Below, one piece after another: positions 1 through 9,160 of a stretch of DNA of 64,000 bases. Source of the DNA: Trifolium pratense. Taxonomy: Eukaryota; Streptophyta; Magnoliopsida; Fabales; Fabaceae. The stretch covers positions 69,673,257 through 69,737,256 of the forward strand of contig NC_060060.1 of NCBI RefSeq assembly GCF_020283565.1, read 5' to 3'. Each line of letters begins with the position of its first letter. Positions within the stretch are counted from its first letter, which is position 1. Made by a program: the position numbers and the translations under genes. A model generated the notes under the pieces. It was given only the letters and a program-made list of their open reading frames with translations, had not been told where the DNA came from and did no database searches.

Positions 1-650
1 ACACATACATAAACATACAAGAACATATTGATTTACAGATCTACTTCAAAACACGTCATAAAGTAAGAGATCTATACATTTTACTCAAAACTCATAAAAC
101 ACATTGTTCTTGGTTCTAAGATCCACAAATTCCCATTTTTACCCATTAAATTCGTTCATACAACTTGTTAAGAGTTTATTAAACATGTTATGATCAATAG
201 ATTTCACTTTCATTAAGAAAATCCCACAACCCAAAACGAAAATGAGTGAAAGAGTTTGGGAATGGAGGAATCGACATCCTCCCCTCTTTATGACCACTCA
301 TGAATATGAAATCTAACTCTCGTACCTTAGATCCGACGAAAGCTCAACGATTGCTCTTGATCTCTCTTGCTCAAGCTCTCCTCTTCTCCTCCTTCTCTCT
401 TCTTCCTCTTCAAAGTCATAAAAATGTGACACTTTCTCTCTCTAAGGGCTATAAATAGCTCCCCCTCCTTAAGTCCAAGGCCCATTGGGCCTCAAGCCCA
501 ATTGCTTGGTCCAACTCACGTTTAACTCTCACTAACTCGCGCGTTAACTAAATCTCTCGATAAATAACTTAAAGTTACTATCTTACTTAAAAGCCACGTC
601 ACCAAATAAATAAACACTTACATAGTGAATAATAAATTTGGGTCGTTACA
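1..650 (-). mobile_element. Ty3/gypsy (chromovirus-type) LTR, partial
   Basis: On the minus strand this LTR begins TGTAACGACCC at position 650. The same start and related internal blocks occur in the LTR at 63229-63829 (for example the shared stretch around gagtttgggaatggagg at about 255), so the two are one family. The right edge at 650 is the outer edge of a minus-strand element whose body lies left of the window, or a solo LTR. It abuts polymerase sequence of a Sirevirus at 651, which shows insertion into that element. The left end and the target duplication are not in the window. Confidence 0.75.
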
Positions 651-774
651 CATTATAGATATTAAGTTTGTTGATACTGAAAATCAATGGGCTGACATAT
701 TTACTAAAACCTTACATGTTGAAAGATTTGATTTTATAAAGAAACATCTGAACATGTTTTCAATTTCTGAATGA
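651..774 (+). pseudogene. Copia polymerase, RNase H C-terminal tail only
   Basis: The frame ends with the Copia signature ENQWADIFTK followed by a stop at 772-774. It corresponds to 60892-61015 of the second copy. Only about 40 codons remain, because the rest was separated by the gypsy insertion at 650. It cannot be functional. Confidence 0.85.
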
Positions 775-1090
775 AATTTTTTTTTGGCATTTAAAGTGTA
801 AGAGGTTATGTATGTCAGAACTTATGATTCAGAACATCTGAAATACAAGCTCTGAAATACTTAACTCTGATAGATTATTTTAAAAACTCAGAGGCTCTGA
901 ACTATTTAAGTGGAAAACGTTTAGCATTCGCTGCTGAACAGTTGTCCATTAAAATAGCAGTTACCGAGTAATCGTCTGCACGTGGTCTACGTGTGTCAGG
1001 TAGTGGGTGGTTAATGATTACTTTTAGTATTCAAATATTTGTCAATAAGCGTAACTTCCCAAATTTGCCATTTTTGTGTTAACTGTACGC

Positions 1091-1221
1091 TTTTAAATAA
1101 ACTTACACAATACACTTGCACACTTTTCACTCTCACAACCTACACTTTCTTTTCTCTCTAAACCTCCAACAAAAAATCTTCTTTCTCTCTCTTTAGTTCC
1201 TACCCTTACCTAAACTTCATC
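1091..1221 (+). promoter_or_regulatory. Putative internal promoter and leader of the envelope-like gene
   Basis: A TATA-like ttttaaataa at 1091-1100 is followed by a pyrimidine- and CA-rich leader of about 120 bases and then the ATG at 1222. The second copy keeps the same arrangement (TATA-like at 61335-61344, ATG at 61465). The leader resembles a plant 5' UTR more than a spacer within a polycistron. This is inference from sequence layout; no transcript is known. Confidence 0.4.
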
Positions 1222-3828
1222 ATGGCTGGTTCTTCTTCTTCTTCAACAAAGATTCCTCCGTTTATGTTCAAACATCTTCAGATTGTTGGGAACGAGATGG
1301 AATTCCCAGAATCTCAACTGACGTTACTACCTGAGAAGATGGTTGATTTTGACAGTTTGAAGGAAAATGGGTATGATGTGAAGCCGTATTTCTCTGCTCA
1401 AGGATGGAATAAGTACTTCGACATGTTGAATGGTCCTATTTATCCAGATCTTTTGAAGAAATTCTGGATGAAAGCAAGAGTATTTTCAAAGTTTGAAGCT
1501 AAGCAAGAAGAACTTGCAGCAATCGAAAGAAATCCTAGTCTGAAAGGAAAAACTAGGAAGGAGATGGGTCTATTGGAGTTTACTGGTACACAGATTAGGT
1601 CTAACATCTGTGGTACCAATCTTACCTTCTCTCCAATTCACTTTAATGCTTTGCTTGGCTTGGATAACTCTGGTTTGGTGCTGGATGATTTTGAGAAGGA
1701 TACAAGATTCAAAGACGAACTTCTGCACAGGATGTGCATTGATATGAAGTTGAAGGGAAAGGTTAAAGGCTTGACAGATGAATGCAGGGTTTTATTCAAG
1801 ATTATTCTGTCAACTATCAGTCCAAGAGTTGGTGGTACTGATACGATCTCATGGCCTCATCGTCATCTGATATACTTTCTTCTGACTGAAAGGAAAGTAA
1901 ATTTGGGTAAATACTTCTTTGAGAGGATCTGTGAAGCCATATTCTTAAGCAAGTCTCAGAGGAAAACAACCATTGTTTATCCTAGACTGCTTTCAGATCT
2001 TCTCTTCCAAGGTCACATAGTTCAGAATCTGAAGAAGTTCTATCCAGAACTTATGGCTCAGAAGTTCTCGCCAGAAGTTCTGAATGCAAGTTTTTTGACA
2101 AAGATGCATTTAATCGACACCAAGCTGGTTCAACCTAAACAGGAGTTCAAAGTAAGTCTTGAAGATCGTCTGTATGTGGATGGTTATCCAGTAATCTCTG
2201 AAATGGATGCTGAGCACATCATTCAAGATTATCTGAAGGTTCTTCAAAGTGAAGGTTATACTGTTGATAGGAGCATGGTTCCAAAGGCTCCAATAAACAT
2301 GTATAAGCCTAAGAGGAAACCCAAGAGGAAAGCTGATTCTCAGGATGAACAAGTTAAGCCAGATCTTCTTGCTCAGAAGAAGGTTAAGGTTGAGCAATCT
2401 ATGGCTGAACAGAGAACTAAGAAGAAACATGAGGATGTTGCTAACAAGGTTGCTGAAGCATCATCTAAAAAGCCAATTATTGTTGAGGAGGATAGCTCAT
2501 CTGATGAGACTGAGTCTGATGATGAAACTGAATCTGATGAAGAGACTATTGGTGCCAAGCTACGTAAGAGACAAGTTCCTGATCCTAAAGGTAAGTCTCC
2601 TAAGTACATTTTTAATGAAGCTGAGATTGGAATAGGGTTTACCAAACCTCTTAGAACTATCCTTCCCAAATCTACTAACATTTCAACTTCTGATAACCCC
2701 CTATCTGAACTAGAAAAACACCTTAGCCCTGACCCCCTAAATAATCAACCTTTTACTCATGAAACCAACAAATCTTCATCACCTCCTAAACCAAAATCAC
2801 CTCAACCTCAACCACACAAATCACCTGATATTCCATCATCTGAACCCCAACCAGATATTCCTACCTCTGAACAAGCCTCTCCCATAAAACAACCCTCTCC
2901 ACAAAAATCTCCTGAACCAACATCTGAACACATATCTCCTGAACCAACATCTGAACACACATCTCCTGAATCAACCCCTGAACCCAATCCTAACCCAAGT
3001 GCTGAACATGGTTCTCCTGAACGTATTCACACTTGTGCTCCTAACCCTTCAGAAGCAGATGTTGTTATCATTGACAACCCTGCTAATGAATCATCAAAAC
3101 ACTCTCTCATTCCCAATATCTCACCCTCATCCTCTGACCTATTTGGTAACCTCTCCAATCAGCTTTATGATGACTTACTTAGGTTGTCACATATAAAGGA
3201 CAGGTTCTTGGTTTGTCCCTCTGATGTGGATATGGAGGTATCACTACTCAAGGCAAAGATTTGTAATGCTCTGGATGCAGTGGGTGATGATATCAAGTCT
3301 GTTATTGGAAAAAGGGATATGGAGGTTGTTCATCTGATGAAGGAAGGCTTAGCAAGGGCTGGTTTGAAAAGGCTGACTATGTATAGTCATGAAGAGAATG
3401 AGCGTGCCAAGTTTGCTGCTGTATCTGCTGCTGTGAGGCGTCTGTCTGCTTTCAAGGAGTGCTGGGTTGATTCCAAACTTTTCAAGAGTCTTGAAGATCA
3501 AAGGATTGAAAATGAGCGTATGGCTGAAGCTGCTGCAAGGATTGCCCAACTAGCTGATGAGCTGAACCAAGAGGATGCTCCAGATGCTGATGTTCTTATG
3601 ATTGATTATCAAGAGGACGGTGAACCCTCCTCTGATAAAGGAAAAGCTCCTATGGTTTCAGATCAGCTAAGAATTCTTCAGGATGCATTGAGGCAACAAC
3701 AAGAAGATCTTGAGAGGCACAGATCAAATCATCAGAATTTAGAGTCCAAGGTGGATAAGCTTGACTCCAAAGTGGACTCCCTGAACGACAAATTTGACAT
3801 TCTCTTAGCTTTTCTTCAAAAACCCTAG
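1222..3828 (+). CDS. Sirevirus envelope-like protein, 868 aa
   Basis: This ORF follows pol, the position of the envelope-like gene of SIRE1-type elements; legume homologues are usually labelled envelope-like or putative plant transposon protein. It is open from the ATG that follows the leader. I see an N-terminal globular domain (about 1-350, shared with the copy at 61465), a basic nuclear-localisation-like stretch KPKRKPKRK near 361-371, an acidic Ser/Asp/Glu stretch (about 421-443), a Pro/Ser-rich region with repeated SPEPTSEH-like units (about 530-600) and a C-terminal region rich in heptads (about 810-865). I see no signal peptide and no clear membrane segment, so an envelope role is doubtful. 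The function is unknown. The ORF is uninterrupted, and its partner in copy 2 is cut by a gypsy LTR. Confidence 0.8.
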   Translation: MAGSSSSSTKIPPFMFKHLQIVGNEMEFPESQLTLLPEKMVDFDSLKENGYDVKPYFSAQGWNKYFDMLNGPIYPDLLKKFWMKARVFSKFEAKQEELAAIERNPSLKGKTRKEMGLLEFTGTQIRSNICGTNLTFSPIHFNALLGLDNSGLVLDDFEKDTRFKDELLHRMCIDMKLKGKVKGLTDECRVLFKIILSTISPRVGGTDTISWPHRHLIYFLLTERKVNLGKYFFERICEAIFLSKSQRKTTIVYPRLLSDLLFQGHIVQNLKKFYPELMAQKFSPEVLNASFLTKMHLIDTKLVQPKQEFKVSLEDRLYVDGYPVISEMDAEHIIQDYLKVLQSEGYTVDRSMVPKAPINMYKPKRKPKRKADSQDEQVKPDLLAQKKVKVEQSMAEQRTKKKHEDVANKVAEASSKKPIIVEEDSSSDETESDDETESDEETIGAKLRKRQVPDPKGKSPKYIFNEAEIGIGFTKPLRTILPKSTNISTSDNPLSELEKHLSPDPLNNQPFTHETNKSSSPPKPKSPQPQPHKSPDIPSSEPQPDIPTSEQASPIKQPSPQKSPEPTSEHISPEPTSEHTSPESTPEPNPNPSAEHGSPERIHTCAPNPSEADVVIIDNPANESSKHSLIPNISPSSSDLFGNLSNQLYDDLLRLSHIKDRFLVCPSDVDMEVSLLKAKICNALDAVGDDIKSVIGKRDMEVVHLMKEGLARAGLKRLTMYSHEENERAKFAAVSAAVRRLSAFKECWVDSKLFKSLEDQRIENERMAEAAARIAQLADELNQEDAPDADVLMIDYQEDGEPSSDKGKAPMVSDQLRILQDALRQQQEDLERHRSNHQNLESKVDKLDSKVDSLNDKFDILLAFLQKP

Positions 3829-3991
3829 GCTTCTATGCACTTTATGTTTTTAATGTTATTTATCGTCTGAACAATTTTATTTTGAATTTTAACTTATTTA
3901 TTGGTTTGATATTTTTGTGTGTTGTTTACTTTTATTTTTTTTTTACGATAAACAAGAACATAAGAACACAAGGTGAATTTAAAAGAAAATT

Positions 3992-3997
3992 TTTATT
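3992..3997 (-). terminator. Candidate poly(A) signal of the antisense ORF
   Basis: The minus strand reads AATAAA here, about 60 bases beyond the second stop codon (4054-4056) of the antisense frame. Its place is right for a plant near-upstream polyadenylation element, but the hexamer is common in AT-rich DNA. Confidence 0.35.
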
Positions 3998-4158
3998 GAT
4001 GATCTGACAACGATGAGTACATTGGTAAAAAAAAAAAAAAAGACGACCTAATCCTAGTCAGATGGATAATACTCAGAAGAAATCTCAGATTTCTCCTCAG
4101 CATCCTCTGATGAAATTTCTATAGGATCTGGGTTCTGCTCTTCTTCTTCTTCTTCGTC

Positions 4159-4365
4159 TTATTCTTCTTCTGGAACATAGCCAGCCAAGAACTCAACATA
4201 GTCAGCGTCATCTTCATTTTCCTCAGCTTCAGAGTCTGATGAAATGATTATAATTTCAGCATCTTGTGGTTTCTTATTGTCTTCTTTACCTTTTTCATCT
4301 TTTTCGCGTTCTTCTTCTTCCTTCTTTCTACGAACCTCTGCAATACGTGCACTAAATCTTTTCAT
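4159..4365 (-). CDS. Antisense charged small ORF within the Sirevirus 3' region, 68 aa
   Basis: The ORF starts at 4365 and ends at a TAA at 4159-4161. The same frame then stays open to a second stop at 4054-4056, so an original length of about 102 codons is possible and the first stop may be a later lesion. The N-terminal half is Arg/Lys/Glu-rich, and the second half is acidic with a run of Ile followed by SSDSEAEENED. A TATAAAAGG lies 57-66 bases upstream of the ATG and AATAAA lies beyond the stop. It runs against the envelope-like ORF and ends about 230 bases from its end. I do not recognise a family. It could be a chance frame in an acidic, GAA-rich strand, but the gene-like surroundings argue otherwise. 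Confidence 0.45.
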   Translation of the reverse strand: MKRFSARIAEVRRKKEEEEREKDEKGKEDNKKPQDAEIIIISSDSEAEENEDDADYVEFLAGYVPEEE

Positions 4366-4421
4366 TCTTCTTGATATATTTGTTTATCTTTTGTGTGAAG
4401 AATGTGTGTTAACACAGTTCA

Positions 4422-4431
4422 CCTTTTATAG
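4422..4431 (-). promoter_or_regulatory. TATA box of the antisense ORF
   Basis: The minus strand reads CTATAAAAGG, close to the plant TATA consensus. With initiation about 30 bases downstream, the leader before the ATG at 4365 would be about 30 bases long, a normal plant arrangement. Inferred from sequence only. Confidence 0.45.
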
Positions 4432-4539
4432 ACGTGTTTGGCGCGTTGGTTTTCGCTTTTGAAATTAATTCACCTTTGTATCAACTAATTTCCTTCTTTG
4501 ACTGTCTTGGTTATCTAAATTTTTTTTTACTTTTTGATA

Positions 4540-4985
4540 ATGACAAAAGGGGGAGTAGTTACGCATTAATTGAAAGTTGATAAGTTTCAAAAAGCTGAAA
4601 CCACTTTTGTTTGTTAAGTTATTAAAAGTTATCTTTTATTTGTTTTACGTATTTCAATGCGGAGATTAAGTAATTTAAAACTGAAATTAAATTTCATAAG
4701 TAAGGATAAGTTAAAAGTGCAATTTTAACTTAGTCTTATGAGACTCAGGGGGAGAGCTTGCAAACCTCTCACTCTGAAGAAAGATATGAAATTTGTTTTA
4801 CTCTAAACTACTTAAATCTTATACTAAATTAAAATATCATGGATAAAACTTAAAGTTTAGACTTTATGGAGTATCAATCTTAGGGGGAGCTTGCAAACCT
4901 CATAAACCTAAGAGAAACATGATAAGTTAATTTAACAACAATTGTCAATTAATACTTATGTTTGTCATCATCAAAAAGGGGGAGA
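4540..4985 (+). other. Multiple polypurine tracts before the 3' LTR
   Basis: G-runs preceded by purines recur at about 4543-4554, 4747-4755, 4882-4889 and 4973-4985. The last one directly precedes the LTR start TGTTGG at 4987 and is the likely primer for plus-strand synthesis. The second and third tracts are followed by the same words (gcttgcaaacctc), so they are a repeated module. Reiterated polypurine tracts near the 3' LTR are a described hallmark of Sireviruses. Confidence 0.7.
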
Positions 4986-4986
4986 T

Positions 4987-6092
4987 TGTTGGAACAAAAT
5001 TGATTTAAAAATGTTTGCCCCTAAATCTATTAAGGTTTTGATGATAACAAAGTATTAATAAACAATTGGAAGGACTAAAAATTTAATTTAAGTGTGCAGA
5101 TATTAGCTTAAGATAAGCTCTGAGTGAAGCTCAGAAGATTTGCATTCAGAAGTTTACAAGCGCTCAGAAGATGTTGAACTTCAGAAGTTACAACCTTCAG
5201 ATGATGAAGTCGTCATAACTTCTTAAGTGTCCAAAGCTTCATCAACCTCTGAAGATTTTCTTGAAGTCTGTGAAGATTCTCTTTTGCGAGTCAACTCTTC
5301 TACCAATGAAGAAAAGGACCTTTCAAGCTTAATCAGAACAGCTACTCTCATTTTGTCTGTCCACTCTTGAGAACGTGGGACATCAGACTTGTTAGCTGAA
5401 TAAGGAAAGTCTTCTCTGCACATGGTCAAAGTATCTGAAACTCTTACTCAGTTTTAGAAACAACCAAACTGCATCAAGACAAGTTGCTTGAAGACAAAAG
5501 GCTATCTACTTCAACGGTCATTTCTGCAACGACTCTTTTCTAGCTGTATATATACTAGAAGGATCAGTTGTATTAAATATATAAGATTATCAAGGATTTA
5601 ACACGCGCTGAACAAACTCTGAATTCTGTGTATACAAGCTCTGAACCTCTGATCTAGTGTTTTTGCACTTGTAGTTCAAATACTTTGTATTCATTGTATT
5701 TGCTCTGTTAGGTTCTTCTAAGAGCAGTTGTATTCTTTCAACTATTTACTATCTCTTGTACTTGAGGAAACTTAAGCTTGTGTGCTTAAGTGAGAAGTCT
5801 TAAGCTTGTGTGCTTGAGCATTGTTGTGAAGTCTCTTGCTTGTGTGCTTGAGCATTTTGTAATCTTGTGTGATTATAGTGAACTCCCTTGGAAGTGCAAG
5901 GGGACTGGACTACTCTCGTTTTGTGAGAGGAACCAGTATAAAATTGTTTGTGTGCTTTCTCTCTCTCTATCTTGTTATTATTTGTGTTACTTATCCGCTG
6001 CTAACATAGTTAAGTTAAGAACTTTGAAAAAGTTTTAACTTAGCTAAAACACAATTCAACCCCCCCCCCCTTCTTGTGTTTTCACACCTTCA
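4987..6092 (+). repeat. Sirevirus 3' LTR, 1106 bp
   Basis: It starts TGTTGGAACA and ends CACCTTCA, matching the 5' LTR at 54325-55383 at both ends. It contains internal short repeats around cttgtgtgcttgag (about 5770-5860) and a C-run before the end (about 6060-6070). As a 3' LTR it would supply transcript termination. Confidence 0.9.
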
Positions 6093-6303
6093 CGGAAGAC
6101 AAACAACCGGTAAGCAAAGCGCACGACCAACGTTCGGTCATTCGAGGGTTTAGTAGAGGTAAACCCGTCAGTCCCATTTTAAATCCAAATTTCAGGGGAG
6201 TCTCTGCTGAACATTCACCACAGAGATAATGGACAGGCTTAGGCTGAGGATCCATGACTGGTTTAAGTAACAGACCTGCATAAAACTTAATACATGTTAT
6301 CAT
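6093..6303 (-). pseudogene. RPB12-like (RPABC4) first coding exon, fragment
   Basis: On the minus strand an ATG follows a possible splice acceptor (gcag at about 6276-6280) and encodes MDPQPKPVHYLCGECSAE, close to the start of the zinc-binding RNA polymerase subunit RPB12/RPABC4, where CxxC begins a zinc ribbon. After about 24 residues the similarity ends, and the second CxxC expected in the family is not found before the Sirevirus LTR begins at 6092. It may be a gene fragment, a diverged paralogue or an exon cut off by the retrotransposon. The family call rests on one short stretch. Confidence 0.35.
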
Positions 6304-6416
6304 GAATTCAATTCAAGAGGAAGCTAATACAATTCAAGAGTAAATACATTATTTAGCAAAAATGTATATTTTAAGAAGAAGAAAAAAATAGATTATGAAA
6401 TATGAAGAACTTCATT

Positions 6417-6635
6417 TCATCTAACAGTGGAAGCAACACGGTGTGCCCATAATCTGAGACTATTCTTCATATCAATTTCATTGTTCAAAGAATGAACTTT
6501 CCAATTCATCATCAATGGTTTCTCTTTTTTTCTCCATTCATAAACCTCCCAAGCTTCAGAAAGATAAGGTCCTTGAACAATAAATTCATCATACATATGG
6601 TCCCTGATTAAGCTCCAGATGTATAGAATCACCAA
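6417..6635 (-). CDS. Unidentified C-terminal exon
   Basis: The minus strand shows an open frame ending with a stop at 6417-6419. It codes for a hydrophilic stretch rich in Trp, Tyr and Arg (with WEVYEWRKKEKP and a final LWAHRVASTVR). Base composition and amino-acid use look like a real exon, and a possible acceptor lies near 6608-6612. I cannot name the protein. It may be the last exon of a minus-strand gene whose start lies near 8.7-9.1 kb, or a fragment. Confidence 0.35.
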   Translation of the reverse strand: MVILYIWSLIRDHMYDEFIVQGPYLSEAWEVYEWRKKEKPLMMNWKVHSLNNEIDMKNSLRLWAHRVASTVR

Positions 6636-6847
6636 ATTACCAATCTAATGATATTGATAATGATGGTACACCACTTAGTAATACCTCCGTAGCTCCAATA
6701 ACAACCCCCGAGTAGAACCTGGAGTATTTTGAACCATGAGATACATACATAGATACACAACTTGAAATAAAATCAACGCATACATAACATTAAAATGTGT
6801 CGTACGTAACTCATAAGTCCTATATAACTTATCTCTAACCATAAGTC

Positions 6848-6930
6848 AGCAACTTACGTATGATTGTCGCAGCTTGATCCCTGATTAATCCCAGCAACTT
6901 ACGTATGATTGTCGCAGCTTGATCCCTGAT
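6848..6930. repeat. Short tandem duplication, 45-bp period
   Basis: A 38-base word starting agcaacttacg at 6848 is repeated exactly at 6893-6930. It lies in a non-coding stretch upstream of the unidentified exon. Confidence 0.85.
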
Positions 6931-7047
6931 AAATTAAAATAGAAGCTGTTGGATGCAACTTGAAGGAGGGGAAAATAAAGGCACTGCACGCATTTGTAGA
7001 GAGAACAAAAGATTGGAAGGATTGTGCAAGGAAAGAGATAAAGATAA

Positions 7048-7390
7048 GGCTTAACTATACATTTAGTCCCTTACGTTTATTTTAGATTTCAATTTGGTCC
7101 CTTACGTTTAAAAAGTATCAATTTGGTCCCTTACGTTTATTTTAGGTTTCAAGTTAGTCCCTTCCGTCAATTTTGTCACATGTGGCAGTCAATTTGCATA
7201 TGTGGACTGACACGTGGCACTTGGACATGCTGACACGTGTACTGTTCAAACGGTGTTAGTGACAAAACTAACGGAAAGGACTAACTTGAAACCTAAAATA
7301 AACGTAAGGGACCAAATTGATACTTTTTAAACGTAAGGGACCAAATTGAAATCTAAAATAAACATAAGGGATCAAATGTGTAGTTAAGCC
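7048..7390. mobile_element. Foldback Mutator-type MITE, copy 1 (343 bp)
   Basis: The element begins ggcttaactatac and ends with the inverted form (gtagttaagcc). The arms are about 150 bp long and built of repeated 'ggtcccttacgttta' words. It is flanked by a perfect 9-bp direct duplication, taaagataa (7039-7047 and 7391-7399), the size made by Mutator-like transposases. A second copy of equal length is at 53338-53680. There is no coding capacity, so it is non-autonomous. Confidence 0.85.
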
Positions 7391-7500
7391 TAAAGATAAA
7401 GATAAAGTTGTGCTGTATTTAAGAAGAAAACTTAGTTTTAGTTGAAACTGGTTCTGAACCATTGCACATACATTAACCGGTTTAAAATAATGTTCTAGTT

Positions 7501-8235
7501 GATCAATTGATCAAACCTGAACCACAAAGTGGGTTGGTATTTTTGGTCCAGTTAACCATGCACAAACCAACACATTAGATTCCATTGATTCAAAACCAAG
7601 TAGTGTCATATTGCAGGAAATGTGGAAAGGCAAGAAACCAAACCCAATTCCTTGGATGCATGATGAAAATAAGATATTATCAGCAAGAGGTCCTAAGTAA
7701 AAACTAACCCAAGAATTTTTACATCAATCAACCAACCCAAGGTTTGATCAATTGATCAAACCTGAACCACAAAGTGGGTTGGTTTTTTTGGTCCAGTTAA
7801 CCATGCACAAACCAACACATTAGATTCCATTGATTCAAAACCAAGTAGTGTCATATTGCAGGAAATGTGGAAAGGCAATAAACCAAACCCAATTCCTTGG
7901 ATGCATGATGAAAATAAGATATTATCAGCAAGAGGTCCTAAGTAAAAACTAACCCAAGAATTTTTACATCAATCAACCAACCCAAGGTTTGATCAATTGA
8001 TCAAACCTGAACCACAAAGTGGGTTTGTTTTTTTGGTCCAGTTAACCATGCACAAACCAACACATTAGATTCCATTGATTCAAAACCAAGTAGTGTCATA
8101 TTGCAGGAAATGTGGAAAGGCAAGAAACCATACCCAATTCCTTGGATGCATGATGAAAATAAGATATTATCAGCAAGAGGTCCTAAGTAAAAACTAACCC
8201 AAGAATTTTTACATCAATCAACCAACCCAAGATTT
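7501..8235. repeat. Tandem triplication of a 245-bp unit
   Basis: Three copies start at 7501, 7746 and 7991, each opening with the palindromic gatcaattgatc. The copies differ by only a few bases, so the amplification is recent. No ORF or transposon end is evident in the unit. Confidence 0.9.
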
Positions 8236-8751
8236 ACATATTCAACTACTCAATAAACTACATTTCTTCTGGTCAAGCATCAAGTTAAACAAAGGATGTA
8301 CAAAAAAAGTAGACACTGATGTAATAATGTTTTTGAAGGTTTGTTTCAGAATCATCATGGTGAGTGATTCTGACTTCTCAGGATCTTAATGTATTGCTAA
8401 GATCTTATTTCAAAGAAAATCCAATGTTTTTTCACCATCATTCAGAAGATAGATCTAAACAGTAAACTAGGAAAGAGTAAACATTATCAAAATAAAGAGA
8501 AAATATAACATTGAAACCATAAGTATGGTTTTATGGTTTTAGCAATTATTCAATTCCTAAATTATTCAATTCAACATAATCTTCTTATGTCAATGTGAAA
8601 TCAATGGTGATGAATGATGAAATCAAAATTCAATTTAGTTTAACCTAATTCTCAAAATCAGAATCAAAATCAATGGTGATGAATGATGAAACCTAATTCT
8701 CAAATCAAAACAACATTCAGTTCAGACAAAATCAAAATGAATATCAAAATC
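8236..8751. other. Spacer without a recognised gene
   Basis: AT-rich sequence. A phrase around 'caatggtgatgaatgatgaaa' recurs at about 8603 and 8668. Nothing coding is seen. It may be an intron of the gene whose leader may lie at 8752-9060. Confidence 0.4.
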
Positions 8752-9060
8752 AGAAGAAGCTTACTCTAGTACTACAATGAACAGACGATGGAGAGAATGA
8801 AGAAGACGACGGAGAAGAAGCTTTGAAACGGAGAAGACGACGGAGAAGAAGCTTTGAAACAGCGATGGAGAAGAAGCTTACTCTAGTACTACAATGAACA
8901 GACGATGGAGAGAACGGAGAAGACGACGGAGAAGAAGCTTTGAAACGGAGAAGACGATGGAGAAGAAGCTTTGAAACGGCGACGGCGTAGACGAGCGATT
9001 TCGCAGCTGTGTGATCTGAGTGTGATCGTGTGTGACAAGGCTCACAGTGTCACAAATTCA
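8752..9060 (-). other. Possible 5'-UTR exon on the minus strand, with a 117-bp duplication
   Basis: Read on the minus strand this is a CT-rich leader (repeats of CTTCTTCTCC and CGTCGTCTTCTC) ending in a GTAAGC donor-like site. A unit of 117 bp is duplicated (ttactctagt at 8761 and 8878). Such leaders are typical of plant genes, and the exons at 6417-6635 or 6093-6303 could belong to it. No start codon in good context was identified. Confidence 0.3.
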
Positions 9061-9062
9061 GA

Positions 9063-9160
9063 TCGTAACACGTGGCAAAACAATTCCATGATCAAATGGC
9101 TATAATTGACTTATGTACTGTGCATAAAAACACACTTATGCATATTAACTTTTGCCCTCT
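9063..9160 (-). mobile_element. End fragment of the 'gcataag' transposon family
   Basis: The minus-strand reading of this stretch resembles the left end of the element at 50959: a tatgcataag motif, a nearby second palindromic gcataag and the phrase 'agccatttgatca', which in the other copy reads agccatcagatga. The partner end was not found, so this is a remnant or a solo end. Confidence 0.4.

Larger units (their letters stand above)
651..6092 (+). mobile_element. Sirevirus (Ty1/Copia) 3' part, truncated at its 5' side
   Basis: This is the 3' half of a SIRE1-type Copia retrotransposon: the tail of RNase H (651-774), an envelope-like ORF (1222-3828), an antisense ORF (4159-4365), several polypurine tracts (about 4540-4985) and the 3' LTR (4987-6092). 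It matches the second copy at 54325-63228 over the RNase H tail, the leader of the envelope-like gene and the ORF itself. Everything 5' of the RNase H tail is replaced by the gypsy LTR. The five bases after the LTR (6093-6097, cggaa) are the candidate target duplication, but the partner site is outside the window. Confidence 0.9.

Noticed and set aside
5223..5429. Minus-strand ORF repeated in both Sirevirus LTRs (also 54569-54799)
   Set aside because: Considered as a possible LTR-encoded antisense protein, but the frame differs in length and start between copies and lacks promoter-like context; kept as a chance frame.
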